This document shows positions 34,806 through 45,923 of a stretch of DNA of 64,000 nt, piece by piece. Under the pieces are notes generated by a model. That model was not told where the DNA came from and ran no database searches. It was given only the letters and a program-made list of their open reading frames with translations. The position numbers were made by a program, and so were the translations under genes. The stretch is from Siphonodentalium dalli (lineage: Eukaryota; Mollusca; Scaphopoda; Gadilida; Siphonodentaliidae): the NCBI GenBank assembly GCA_032622095.1, contig CP136061.1, forward strand, positions 2,914,001 through 2,978,000, given 5' to 3'. Position 1 is the stretch's first letter, and every line of letters begins with the position of its first letter.

Positions 34806-35582
34806 CACTCTCAAATAAAGCAATTGATTTAGGTACCCCATGGAACCTAAAGCCGCGATAGTACCAGACAGTTTGGTACTATAAGCCTTTAGAGCCTTTT
34901 TAGCGTTATAGAACCACATGAGTTGGTACTCGTTGGCTCCATGCTGATTGGGTGAGACCGTGGGTGTGTCAATATCGAGTGCCGTGTGCAAACGATTAAA
35001 TTAAAGTGAAAAATGGCCGCCCGTCGACTCGCGGTTGTAGATCTGTAGGATTATTTCATTTAGCACTATGCAAGGGAGTCTTTGTGGTTTTGTACTTAAT
35101 TGGATGTTTAAACGCGGCAGCATAATTTGGAATGTAACATGTCACATTGTTAAATTTGCCGGTATCAGGGCTGTTTTGTTCTCTGGAGTATCAAATTGCT
35201 GGATCTATGCGTAGTACCTAAATACTTCAGAGTACCTGTCTTGATATTTTGGTACTTCAGATAATATATAGGGTGTATCATGAAAGCATCTATTTCTTGG
35301 CACCTCATATCGTGAGCGTCATGGCTTGGGTGACATAAATGCGGGGTGGGTATTATATGCACAATGCCCGGGTAGAACTTAAATAATTATTAGGTAATCC
35401 AGAGTACCAACAATTTGGTACTCTAGAGTACCAAGAAGTTGGTACTCCAGAGTACCAAACAATTTGGTACTCTAGAGTACCTAAACTTTTGGTACTCCAG
35501 AGTACCAAAAAGTTGGTACTCCCCCTGGGACAAAGCTTAGTACCTACGTAGGTACTCTGAAGAACCTATATTTTTAAGAGTG
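34806..35582. mobile_element. GGTACT MITE 1, TA target duplication
   Basis: Inserted in LINE-B. Ends are CACTCTCAAATAAAG and, complemented, CACTCTTAAAAATATAGG, flanked by TA at 34804-34805 and 35583-35584. Excision restores the LINE-B frame between PNSIL and KYSK. One end (about 35395-35570) is an array of GGTACTCCAGAGTACCAA palindromes. TA duplication and short TIRs suggest a Tc1/mariner-type MITE. Interior lacks a transposase. Confidence 0.8.
35395..35570. repeat. GGTACTCYAGAGTACC palindrome array in MITE 1
   Basis: Seven or so units of TTGGTACTCCAGAGTACCAA type. Each is a near-perfect palindrome centred on CTCCAGAG or CTCTAGAG. The same unit recurs at 36180-36400. Confidence 0.85.
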
Positions 35583-35584
35583 TA

Positions 35585-36167
35585 GGATAGAGTTTGGGAT
35601 ACCGTCTGGGCCCGAAGCTTTGGATGAGGTTAATCTCTTCAGCAGAGCTTCCACGCCATTCACTGTCACTGTCAGTTTGCCGATGTTTTCGCATTTGGGT
35701 TGAAGATCAGGAAGTGGTGGTTGGTTCTTGGTGAATACTGACTGGAACTGCTTTACCAGGATTTCTGCTTTGCCTTTTGGGTCGTCAATCAGCTTGCCTT
35801 GTGATTTCAATGGCGACACTCCGGTGTTATCTTGTTTTCTGCTCTTGATGTATCTCCAGAATGGTTTCGTCGACTTTTGTTCTAAACCTTCTTTAATCTT
35901 AGCGTTGATGTAATCCCACTCAGCCTTCCTCATTTCCCATTTACATTCTTTCCGCATGGCTCGATAGTTGGTCCATTTGTTGTTCTTCTTTGCCTGTGTA
36001 TATAGGCGCTGTTTCTTACGTAGCAATTTCTTGATCTTATAGTTTACCCATGGAGTGTTCTGCTTTGGTGATATCAGCTTAGAGGGTATGTGTTGGTTCA
36101 TAGATCTGGGTATGCCCTCCTTCAGATGTTTCCACATATCCTCCACGGTTGCACTATTTAGCGTACG
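35585..36167 (-). pseudogene. LINE-B, region between endonuclease and RT
   Basis: The minus-strand frame runs from TLNSATVEDMWKHLKEG through KKLLRKKQRLYTQAKK and FWRYIKSRKQD to SSKASGPDGIPNSIL. The basic linker and the GPDGIP motif are standard for the start of a non-LTR RT domain. It is bounded on both sides by TA-duplicating MITEs, and the frame continues into the flanking LINE-B segments when these are removed. Confidence 0.9.
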
Positions 36168-36179
36168 TACACTCTTAAA

Positions 36180-36665
36180 AAATAGGTACTTCAGAGTACC
36201 TACGTATGTACTAAGCTTTGTCCCAGGGGGAGTACCAACTGTCTGGTACTCTGGGGTACCAAAAGTGGTACTCTGGAGTACCAAAAGTTTAGGTACTCTG
36301 GAGTACCAAAAGTTTAGGTACTCTGGAGTACCAAAAGTGGTACTCTGGAGTACCAAAAGTGGTACTCTGGAGTACCAAAAGTTTAGGTACTCTAGAGTAC
36401 CAAAATGATTGGTACTCTGAATTACCTTATAAATATTTAGATTCTATCCGGGCATTGTGCATATAATACCCACTCTGCCTTTATGTCACCGAATTCATGA
36501 CGCACACGACATGAAGTACCAAGAAATACACGCTTTCTTGACACACCCATTATATTATATGAAGTACCGAATATAAAGACAGGTACTCTGAAGTATTTAG
36601 GTACTATGCATAGTACCTAGCAATTTGGTACTCCAAAGTACCAAACATATAGGTACTAAGTGGAG
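36180..36665. repeat. GGTACTCTGGAGTACC palindrome array in MITE 2
   Basis: About ten units of GGTACTCTGGAGTACCAAAA with occasional AGTTTAGGTACT spacers, dense in 36230-36415, plus isolated units to 36665. Confidence 0.85.
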
Positions 36666-36999
36666 AACCTGCCCAGATACCAAGCACTCGAAATTACGAA
36701 ACATGGCCGACGGCAAATTTAACAATGTGGCAATTTAGATTCCGAATGAAGCTATGGCGTTTAAACATTGAATAAAGTACAAAACCACTCCATTACATAG
36801 TGATAATGAAATAATCCGAATTATACATGCATTACTTTTATTAGTATAGAACCTTGATCGTGATTTTGTACTTAAATCAAAGTTTAAGATCTCGATTTCA
36901 GGATTCCCTGTTCCCTGCATGTGTAGTAAAATTGGTCTAAATGTCCAAAAATTATTTCTTAATTTGTGTGCAATAATATTAAGTAAACATAAATCAAAC

Positions 37000-37990
37000 A
37001 TCTTGGAACTGGTCTGGATGAAACACCGATCGATCTAGACTAGCCCGATAAATAAAAAAACTACCTTGCGATAAATCGCAAACCTTTGCGATTCGTAAAC
37101 AACTTTGCAACAAGTGCCGGTATATATCAGATTTAGTGTAAAGGTTTTCGATTGATTTCAAAATGTTTGCGATTAATCGCAATGGTTTGTGATTTATCGC
37201 AGATATATTTTCATGCATTGGCTTTAATGGACTTGAATCGTATAAATATAAATATAATCCGACAACTTCAACAGGTCTGGGTAAACCACCAATCGATCTA
37301 TAATAGCATGGTTGGGCTAAAATAGACCGATCGTTCTTTGGCAGCAAGCATGCATGTGGTATAAGGCGAGCAAACCTTCGCGATAAATCACAAAACAACA
37401 TTGCGAAAAATTACAAACACTTTGCGATAACGCGCAAACCTTTACGATAAATCTCAGACATCTTTACGAGGACTCTCAGACTGCGTACTGGGTGATTAAA
37501 TTTTGCGAATTATCGCAAACATGTTTGAGATTTGTCGCAAAGATTTTTTGGCACTAATTGGCTTCTGTGAATATTATAAATCAGAAATCTTAAACAGGTC
37601 TGAGTGAACCTATCAATCTATGCCCGGTCGGACTAAAATAGACCGATCAGTGATTCACAGCCAAATGCATGAGTGATGAGGGAGCAAATCCTTGCGATAA
37701 ATCACAAACACTTTTGTGATAACACACAAACCTTTACGATAAATCTCAAAGATCTTTACGATAACTCTCAGACTACGTACTGGGCGATTATATTCTGCGA
37801 TTTATCGCAAAGATGTTTGAGATTTGTCGCAAAGGCTTTTTGCCGATAATGGGCTTCTGTGAACATTATAAATCAGACATCTTAACAGGTCTGAGTGAAC
37901 AATCTATCAATCTATAATTGCCCGGACATGCTAAAATAGACCGATCGGTCATTCACAGCCAATGGAACAAATCTTTGCGAAAACTCCCAA
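37000..37990. repeat. ~265-325-bp tandem array with GCGATAAATCGC and GATCGATC palindromes
   Basis: Four units start near 37003, 37268, 37593 and 37883 with CAGGTCTGGGTGAACC-type sequence, then a palindromic block (AATCTATAATAGCCCGG…AAATAGACCGATCG), then runs of TTTGCGATAAATCGCAAAC and its variants, and GAGATTTGTCGCAAAG. The palindromic block is shared with about 2135-2205. No coding content. Confidence 0.8.
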
Positions 37991-39760
37991 ACCTTTGTAA
38001 ATAGTGTGCGATAAGCAAAATACTCAAAATTGGGGAGACCATTACGGTAACTTTGGTTAATTAACGGTTGTTTGAAAAATACCGCTATAGCGCTCACTAG
38101 TCCTCGCTACAAGGAGATGTTGAATGGGTTACCAGAATTATTATCACTCTCCAAAAAAAATTGCCACGGTGTTCAGTGTTTTGTTTATCGTACACTTCCA
38201 ATGCGCTGTATGAGTAAATTAACAAATACTAAGATACATGTAACACAAAGAGAGTTTAATGTATTTAATATATGATAAAGTTTGGTAAAGCCATAGCTAA
38301 TAAATTATTCTCCATTCGCATCTATGCGTCAATAAGTCAACACTTGGCATTGCCTGATCACCAGAGCCATATAATGTAGAATTTCGCTAATATGGTTTCC
38401 AGTTACAGTGTATGGATGAGGTTATTTCCTAGCAAAGCGGAAATGGCCGAATCGCTCAGAATGATAACCACACATGTAGCCAGACATGTTTTGATAAGAA
38501 CATGAAGCATCTGGACATTGGAATGGTCTACATGTTCATGTATGTATACAGCTAAGCTCTAATTGACCACTCCCCCTTAACGACATTGGCCACCGATATT
38601 ACGAGTAGTTGCGAATGATGGTCAGTGACCAACTTTGAATGTTAATTAAATCATAAACAAATTATTAATTGAAATATTGTTTTGTGTATAGTTAATATGG
38701 TGCATGGCGCTGATGAAAAGGTGGACTGGGTGTTTACAAGGTGTCCATGTGATAAATTAGTTCGAAGTACAGTGGTCGCAAAATATTATACTGTAAGATT
38801 ATCTGCGGTTGCCACATATCAACCACTTGACCATGGTTGAACGGCGGTATGGTATAACCGATGTCATTAATGCCCTACAACCTTGTTAAAGTGTGGGGGG
38901 GTGATCAATTAGAGCATAGCGGTAGTACGTTACTAAAAGCTTGCGATTGCGATTGATTCAGTTATAACGTGGAGCCCAGAATTGGATCCATATCTCCGAG
39001 ATTATCCACCATTCCATAAATATATCAGAACAGTATCACAGCATCACAGACGTTTCGATCGAAAGAATAGCAGACTCCGTAACTGGGCGACATATGTCAT
39101 GGCGACATGGTTCTCAAATCACGTTTCGATGAAAATTGAAGAATATTATCTGTCGTCCTTTGCACAGGTACTTGTACGTTATACCCATCAAACTTGTTGA
39201 ACTGTGACGTCATGACTCTGACTAATTTCTACATAATCGGATGTCTCGTAATCATAGTCACCAGTGGTTGACGCTTGTGAGTTAATTCAGGTTTATAATG
39301 TTGTGAAACTTAAGTATCTGTCTTTTGTAATTCACAATACTTTTGTGTTGTGCATGTAACACCACTGCACTCAATGACTTTTCAATTCGGTCTGGTTCGG
39401 TTCACCGAAAATTTGCTCTTTCAATAATGTAAACGCCCGTTATTTTTTCGGAGGTTATATATCATCTTGTCCCGTCCATGTACAACCATAATCCACAGAG
39501 TGCTGACAATATTCCAGGTTATTGAGAAGCCAGTTAGGTCCAATTTCACACACAAAAAATATGTTGATGAATTTCAGAGAAGTTACTTCCCTAATCTTAA
39601 ATCCACCCAGCGAGCGAACAACGTACCTAGACACTGGCATGATACTAAGGCGTGTAAGCCGACTCCGATACCAACATAAAATGTCTAAGTCTGAGGTGTG
39701 TTTGTCTCTTCGTCCATATTTATATACTGTGAAAAATCTCAATCGTCTCAACTTGAAGTG
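37991..39760. other. Insert interior, no gene recognised
   Basis: Apart from the TIR element at 38549-38928, I see no family. Open frames at 38982-39200 and 39455-39761 overlap on both strands and lack motifs. Confidence 0.35.
38549..38928. mobile_element. Small TIR element (~380 bp)
   Basis: Left TAAGCTCTAATTGACCACTC followed by CCCCTTAAC pairs with right GTTAAAGTGTGGGGGGGTGA then TCAATTAGAGCATAG. It contains a second near-palindrome, ACCACTTGACCATGGTTGAA. Target duplication not resolved. Confidence 0.6.
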
Positions 39761-40047
39761 ATGAACGCCGCCATTTTATCGAGATCGGCTAGTACCAAAA
39801 GAATTATATCACGTGATGCCATCACGTGGGTAACACTTGGGTACCGAGATCGCGCTAGTGCCAAATTAATTATCACGTGATGCCATCACGTGGCTAACAT
39901 TTGGGTTCCGAGAGTGGATAATACCAACATACGTGGTACTTTATCAATATTTAGAACCAAATTCTTCTCGGTACCCGTTGGTCTGGTACTAACAGACATA
40001 TTGGCACTACCTTAGTACCTATATGGCTTGTTATTTCTAAGTGTGTA

Positions 40048-40818
40048 TGCCTTCTCCCAGTATTTGCAGATCCAGTCCAAGTTGTGTCCAGTCTGCTTTT
40101 TTATATAGATAGCACTTCCTCGGTTTTGAATGTTGGTATCTGGGCTTCATGTCGATGTCAGTAATGACTATGGAGTGGTCAGAGATGCCTGGTATGCTGG
40201 TTGATGATTTTACCAGTGATGCATTGTTGGTGAAGACCAGGTCTAGCAAGTTCTTTTCCCGCGTTGTTTGTTCGTGGATTTGTTTTAGCCCTTTTTCTGA
40301 CATGATTTCTAGTAGTTGAGTTTGTATATCTTTGTCTTGGGCTCCTCTGTTTACTACTGAGCTGTTCCACTCTATATCCGGGCAATTAAAGTCCCCACAG
40401 ATGATCATGTGTTTTTGCTTTCCGGATGTCGCTAGGTTGATGGACTTCTCCAGCTCTGCGATGTGGTGGTTCTCTCTGTGTGGCATATAGTAAGCCCCTA
40501 TCAGTATGTCCTTGATGGATGTTGATCTGACCTTGACCCAGTTGATTTCGCTATCTGTCACCAGTTGTGGTTGCTCCGTTGATATTAAGCTCTTGTGGAC
40601 AAGGATGAAGACGCCCCCCTCCAGTGGATACTCTGTCATTTCGGTAGCACGCATAGTTCTCTGGGAAAATTTCGCTTGACTTGATGTGCTCAGGTGTTGG
40701 GTTTTTCCCAGGTTTGACTCCCTGTAGCCATGATTCAGTGCCTATTACAATATCTGACTTGGTGTATTCCAGTGATGCAGCTAGTTCGGCATGTTTGTCT
40801 CTTATGCTGCGGCAGTTA
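40048..40818 (-). pseudogene. LINE-B endonuclease domain, 5'-truncated
   Basis: The minus strand reads CRSIRDKHAELAASLE, then IVIGTESWL, GGVFILVHKS, GAYYMPHRE, IICGDFNCPDIEW, NLLDLVFTN and IPGISDHSIVI. These are the conserved blocks of an exonuclease-endonuclease-phosphatase (APE) domain, including the catalytic E, GDFN and SDH motifs. A one-base shift occurs in a G run near 40612-40617. The copy starts at the first endonuclease motif and joins the foldback array directly, so ORF1 is missing. Confidence 0.9.
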
Positions 40819-41540
40819 TCGTCCCGTCGATAAAAACTCTACTTGTACCATCAGAAAACAAGTTCAAACTTCTATTTTACTATTTAGTATATATTAGACT
40901 AACATTTTCTGCAATAATCCGTCACCCAAACATGAAAATGTGAACATAATGCTAGTTTTTCGTTCGGCGGAATGCAGATTTTTCAAGAATGCGGATGTCA
41001 TCGTCCCGTCGATAAAAACACTACTTTTACCATCAGAAAACAAGTTCAAACTTCTATTGTACTATTTAGTATATATTAGACTAACATTTTCTGCAAAAAT
41101 CCGTCACTCAAACATGAAAATGTGAACGTAATGCTAGTTTTTCTGTTAAGATTTTCGACGATTTTCGTTCGGCGGAATGGAGATTTTTCAAGAATGGAGG
41201 TGTCATCGTCCCGTCGATAAAAACACTACTTTTACCATCAGAAAACAAGTTCAAACTTCTATTTTACTATTTAGTATATATTAGACTAACATTTTCTGCA
41301 ATAATCCGTCACCCAAACATGAAAATGTGAACATAATGCTAGTTTTTCTGTTAAGATTTTCGAAGATTTTCGTTCGGCGGAATGCAGATTTTTCAAGAAT
41401 GCGGATGTCATCGTCCCGTCGATAAAAACACTACTTTTACCATCAGAAAAAAAGTTCAAACTTCTATTTTACTATTTAGTATATATTAGACTAACATTTT
41501 CTGCAATAATCCGTCACCCAAACATGAAAATGTAAACGAA
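40819..41540 (-). repeat. Right-arm ~210-bp array, outer segment
   Basis: About four inverted units (GTCACCCAAACATGAAAATG near 40921, 41312 and 41514; GTCACTCAAACATG near 41103), one internally shortened. It continues the array of 32794-33262, from which LINE-B separates it, and passes at about 41540 into the unique terminal part of the TIR. Confidence 0.85.
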
Positions 41541-41832
41541 ATATTACTTTTAGTGTTTAGATTATCGTCCCAGAAGTGATAAATTTCCCTAATTTCGACG
41601 CTTCGTTATTCGAACGCCCACCGTTCAGCATACGCTCAATTTTATCGGGAAAACATCACATTCGTATAGAGTAGATACCAATAAACAAGTTGAGAACATG
41701 TTTGTGCCTCTAAACTCTTTCATTTCCGAATAAAATGACTTTTAAATATTCGTTCCGCCGCGTCCCGTCTTTTAGACAAATCGTTCCGTCCCGTCCCGGA
41801 AAATCGTCCCGTCCCGTCTTTTAGTAGATCCC

Positions 41833-41841
41833 GATTTTTAG
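41833..41841. other. 9-bp target duplication, right copy
   Basis: GATTTTTAG follows the CCC terminus of the foldback element; the partner is 28419-28427. Confidence 0.85.
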
Positions 41842-42040
41842 TTGTTATTTCAACGCCACCTAATTCGCTACCATATAACAGTATCCGCTTAATTAATCTA
41901 TCGAAGAGTTTTAAAGACGTCGATATTGGAATCGGTGCGTCTTTTGTATATGCATTAATTATTGAATGCATTGCTCTTATCTCAATGAGCCCGGCTATGT
42001 TAACAATCGCTTTATTACCTGCACATCTTGGGAGATAGTT
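41842..42040 (-). pseudogene. LINE-A reverse transcriptase, part proximal to insertion
   Basis: The minus strand encodes IINAYTKDAPIPISTSLKLFDRLI then RILLYGSELGG, the 'LFD..VKPILLYG.E.WG' block that follows the RT catalytic core in many invertebrate LINEs. It reads on, after removal of the 13.4-kb insert, into 28418-28018. Upstream of about 42040 the similarity fades. Confidence 0.75.
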
Positions 42041-42484
42041 GCATATTTAGCCACATATAGTCAAGTAATTTGGCCAAGCAGTTATATAGTTTATAATAAC
42101 CGAAAACATATTATCTAGAACAGCCATTAAACTTGTCTTCATCCACGATAATAAATAAAGAATATTAGTAGACACTAGACAGCCAGTAACCTTTCCACTA
42201 CAATGTACTATTAAACATCGAGTAAATGCATAATCTCTTTCACTCACTTTTCCTATACAAAATTGATCTATGTAGATTCCTCCGTTGTCTTCGGAGCACC
42301 CTGCTCTCATGACAAAGGTTGAAGAATAAGTAATATAGTTGGCACCGCGCACACATTTGTCACGTTAATTGTCACTGTCACGGTCAAGAAGCCGAATGTC
42401 TTTTGTAGAATTTGAAACACAGTCGACGTCGAATTTACGGAAAAGTAATTCCATATCTCCATATGTACAGTTATCTCTCTTCTC
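42041..42484. other. No gene recognised
   Basis: The 101-codon minus frame 42047-42352 has no family motifs and may be decayed LINE-A or chance. Confidence 0.3.
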
Positions 42485-42625
42485 AAACCGGAAGTAACGT
42501 GTTAATTTCGCCAAAAAAAACGTACACGCTATTTTGTCTCATGGAAAAGAACATATTTAAAAATTATATGACGTCATCATTCACCTGCGTTTAAGGTATA
42601 AACATCCACTGGGTGGTTGTTAATA
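42485..42625 (+). repeat. R550 end fragment, diverged
   Basis: CCGGAAGTAACGTG, GTACACGCTATTTTG, TTATATGACGTCATCATTCA and ACTGGGTGGTTG correspond to 10630-10765 and 26095-26230. It is the most diverged of four copies, yet TGACGTCA is intact. Confidence 0.7.
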
Positions 42626-44300
42626 TGATCATACGTAAACGTAATAAAGCCCACGTAGATTTAATACATATGACGGTCTGCTCTCTAAAATAAACATAAT
42701 AACAGTTTTTGTTATATATTTTCCCGGTATCGAAATAGGTTAATGAAATTACAATTTCACCGAGAACGGGCGTGTATATATGTATGACACATGCATGCAT
42801 GCATGCACAACCGTTTGCAAGTGATTACAGAGTGTGATGTTTAGTCCATGGTATATTCATAAACTGATCTATAGACCTAGAAAGAAACATATACGTTGCT
42901 TGGTGAAACAACGCCGTGTACGAAGCATATGTCGCAAGAGTATGGGCGCAATTGTTGGAATATAATTTGTTCCCAACGTTTTCAACGCATGATTAAAATC
43001 TGAGCTGTCAGTGCTTCTGTGCATAAATTGAAGGTAACTATTATGTAAATCATATATATGTCCCAAATTTTGAAATGTTTTGTCATATATAAGTGTTACC
43101 AAACAGCAACATCATTTCTTGATCTGAGAAATTAATCTATGCAGCAATTATAATGGACTTTTAGTGTGTGTATAGACTGCCTGACAATCCCACTTTTTAA
43201 ATAAACATACGGACACAAATAAACACCATACAGGGCAGCAAATAGAAAAAAATAATAAGCATATAAGTATGCTTATTTGGATTCAAAAATTAGTGGGGGG
43301 AGCACATAGCGCCTTCGCAGAACAACGCGCCCATGTTACGTGTATTTGACGGAACATGCACCCTGTTACATGTCGCAAGTATGCATATGGACAAATATAT
43401 CCCAACTCTGAAACGCATTGTGAAATTAAGAAATAGCTATGATTTAAGATAGAACGTGCAATTAACGGATTTGTGAACTCTTGTGATAGTGCGTGTCGCA
43501 AGCATACGGACGCACATGCCACTATATCAATATCGCAAGCTTGGTATGACATATATACACAAAACCGCATGCGTGTGTTATACTGTCGTCAGTTTATCAG
43601 ACAAGTGCAATATCGTAAGGATAGCACGATCAGTCGAGAGTGGCTATAATGCAAGCTTGGCAGTTTTTAAGGGAGGTGACTAAAAGACAAGCTTGGTGGT
43701 TTGAAATTTGTAAAAGCCTTTTAAACGCTGTTTTCGCGTGAATTATGTTGGAACAGCACCAGCCAATGACTTATATGGCCCATTTTCGTAAAATTAATCG
43801 ACAATATTGGCAGTAATGTACCCGATTGGGGACATGACAACCTGCGGGATGGGATGGGAATGGGACAAAACGACATTCTGCGGGACAGAATTTCAAATTG
43901 CGTGGGAAAGCCGATATATCGATGAATAGAGCACGCAGAGGGCTCATTTTGGTATGTAAGGACAGGCCGATATTCGCACTAGCCACACATATTAATCCCA
44001 CCACTGTCCGAAGTTGCATTATTCTGTCGACAACTGATCTAACATAAAAATTTCGAAATCAAGGCGGTGGAACAGTGTGGAGCAGCTGTAGAAATGCATT
44101 TTACAGCGATAAGGCTATGCCCACAAGCAAACTTGGTATTAAAATGAAGTTTATCATCTAATGCACAACATAAATCTATTAATTTAAGCGAAGCTGCGAT
44201 TTATGCACACCTAAAGACCGATTAAGCCACCCATGCGAAGGTGCCACGATGAATCCGCTAGAAAACAACAAGTTTTAGGTATCAAATAACGCAGTGGAAT
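42626..44300. other. No gene recognised
   Basis: Short motif TCGCAAGTATGCATATGGAC-like recurs loosely near 42925, 43373 and 43495. No coding family or TIR identified. Confidence 0.35.
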
Positions 44301-44319
44301 ACTGCGCAGTCGCTTTTAG

Positions 44320-44569
44320 GAATCACGGAACTAAATGGTTTCCCACAGGCGACAGTGTTAGCGTTTCGGCCAAATTCACTGAATTGAAGCCTGCAGGCCA
44401 TATCAGTGATGTTTACCCGGCTAGATTGACACCAGTTGATCACGAAAATGGACGAAAAATCATAGGTCATGTGTTTACTTTTAAAAATAAATCCCCAAGT
44501 GTACGACAGGGCTATGTACAGCCAAATTTGATCTGGACAAATCCAGAACTACAGCAGCTAGTTAAATAA
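44320..44569 (+). CDS. Putative terminal exon, copy 1 (unknown protein)
   Basis: Open frame following an acceptor-like CTTTTAG (44313-44319), running through NHGTKWFPTGDSVSVSAKF, TELKPAGHISDVYPARL, DHENGRKIIGHVFTFKNKS and WTNPELQQLV to a TAA at 44567-44569. There is no in-frame ATG at the block start, so it fits a 3'-terminal coding exon of about 83 codons rather than a gene. Two further copies lie 1354 and 2708 bp downstream, and a decayed inverted copy is at 238-500. Residue identity is high between copies. Family not recognised; it could be a transposon-encoded or a captured host exon. Confidence 0.5.
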
Positions 44570-45660
44570 ATTTCCCGCTCACAAAAATCCATTCCCCCAT
44601 TCATTCACCAGTTTAAATTATTTAGATATGATGTACAAATCAAATAAACGCGATGTCATCCTTTAATAACGTGTCGCATGTATCAGGTGAAGGTCATTCT
44701 TCAGTTACCTTCACCTTTAGCATTCCACGGTGTACTCGTTCCCCGACTCTATAACACATTTAGCTCCCTGATTCCTATATATATATGTATATGTGTAAAA
44801 GACAGCGTTTCTTATCGTATTTTATCCAAATATAGACCTTACTGAAACCAAAAATGGATTATATCGGGCAGTAGTGGTTTATTTTTTCAATATGAGGCAT
44901 CCTGAAAATTTGTGTCAATCATCAAAATAGAGCCAAACAATTTAGATTTTTTTTTTCAATTTTATTAGCTGATGCATCTCGTATAACTGAAGTATGCCCT
45001 TATATACCATAATATTACTAAATTTAAGAGGAAATGTTAATATACATTTTGAGAGGGATATCTTGTCCAATTTTAACCCTTTTCGTGCAGAATTTGGCAA
45101 TTTATAATGAAGATTATAATAAAGATTTACCAAAATTAACAGAAAATTTAAATTAAAAATACTTTAATAGCAATATAAAGCAACCATAAGTCAATTGAAA
45201 TATCTAAACATAATGATACAACATCAGACAATGCCTCAGGCATGAAATTTGACCAGATGACAGGGCATACTGTCTGTTTAACAAACCTGCCATGACAGTC
45301 TTGCACGACAGTAACTCTAGTGGTGATGCCATCACCCCCACTTGGGGTGGGGCTACGATCCCCAATAAGGATACTGGGTGCCGGAAGCTTAATTAGGTCA
45401 ACTGCCACCTTTTCCCGATGGGGGGGGGGGGCTAACACTCCTCAAAATTGTGGGGAGGGGGACTTTAGACCATCTGACCCCCTAATGGTACCTGATGTCC
45501 ATGCAAAACTCCCAGATTTATCACTTTCTTTACTATCTACAGGCGAACCCATGCGTTTCTTCTTTAAATCTGTCCAAAATGTGGTCATTATCATTTGAAA
45601 ATAAGAAAATATGAAATTAACAACTTATCAAGGCGAAACGTGAAATTTCGTAAAATTCAA
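44570..45660 (+). other. Intervening part of the 1354-bp duplicated unit
   Basis: Holds the exon's 3' flank (AATCCATTCCCCCATTCATT, homologous to about 200-225 inverted), a (TA)n stretch near 44780, AT-rich sequence, and a poly(G) run near 45421-45430. Repeated almost base for base at 45924-47014. Opposing open frames near 45148-45598 overlap each other and are not called. Confidence 0.55.
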
Positions 45661-45673
45661 ATTTTTCTTATAG

Positions 45674-45923
45674 GAATCACGGAACTAAATGGTTTCCCAT
45701 AGGCGACAGTGTTAGCGTTTCGGCCAAATTCACTGAATTGAAGCCTGCAGACAATATCAGTGATATTTACCCGGCTAGATTGACACCAGTTGATCACGAA
45801 AATGGACGAAAAATCATAGGTCATGTGTTTACTTTTAAAAATAAATCCCCAAGTGTACGACAGGGCTATGTACAGCCAAATTTGATCTGGACAAATCCAG
45901 AACTACAGCAGCTAGTTAAATAA
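45674..45923 (+). CDS. Putative terminal exon, copy 2
   Basis: Preceded by a strong acceptor-like tract, AAATTTTTCTTATAG. Encodes the same frame as copy 1 with small changes (FPIGDS, PADNISDIYPARL) to a TAA at 45921-45923. The silent or conservative nature of most changes hints at coding constraint, but the number of differences is small. See copy 1 for alternatives. Confidence 0.5.

Larger units (their letters stand above)
36170..40045. mobile_element. GGTACT MITE 2 (opposite orientation, enlarged by later insertions)
   Basis: Ends CACTCTTAAAAAATAGGTAC and, complemented, CACACTTAGAAATAACAAGC, flanked by TA at 36168-36169 and 40046-40047. Excision rejoins the LINE-B frame (GEGI to RTLNS). 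About 36690-36825 is the reverse complement of MITE 1 at about 35045-35160 (TTAACAATGTGGCAATTTAG, GTTTAAACATTG, GTACAAAACCACT). The right part near 39760-40045 again has GGTACT motifs. The stretch from about 36825 to 39755 has no counterpart in MITE 1 and is probably one or more later insertions. Confidence 0.7.
28428..41832. mobile_element. Foldback element with ~1-kb TIRs and 9-bp target duplication (FB/MULE-like)
   Basis: Both ends begin GGGATCTACTAAAAGACGGG and read inward nearly identically through AGTCATTTTATTCGGAAATG, CGAATGTGATGTTTTCCCGA and TCTAAACACTAAAAG, then enter ~210-bp tandem units. Its full span is 13,405 bp, but 33263-40818 is a later LINE-B insertion with its own inserts, so the original element was about 5.8 kb. 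Interior 29.7-32.8 kb has no recognisable transposase, hence non-autonomous or decayed. Long TIRs made of tandem repeats plus 9-bp duplications are known for Drosophila FB elements and Mutator-like elements; membership here is inference. Confidence 0.85.

Noticed and set aside
45148-45598. Opposing ~92-96-codon frames in the duplicated unit
   Set aside because: They overlap on opposite strands, contain a G run and owe their duplicate appearance to the segmental duplication.
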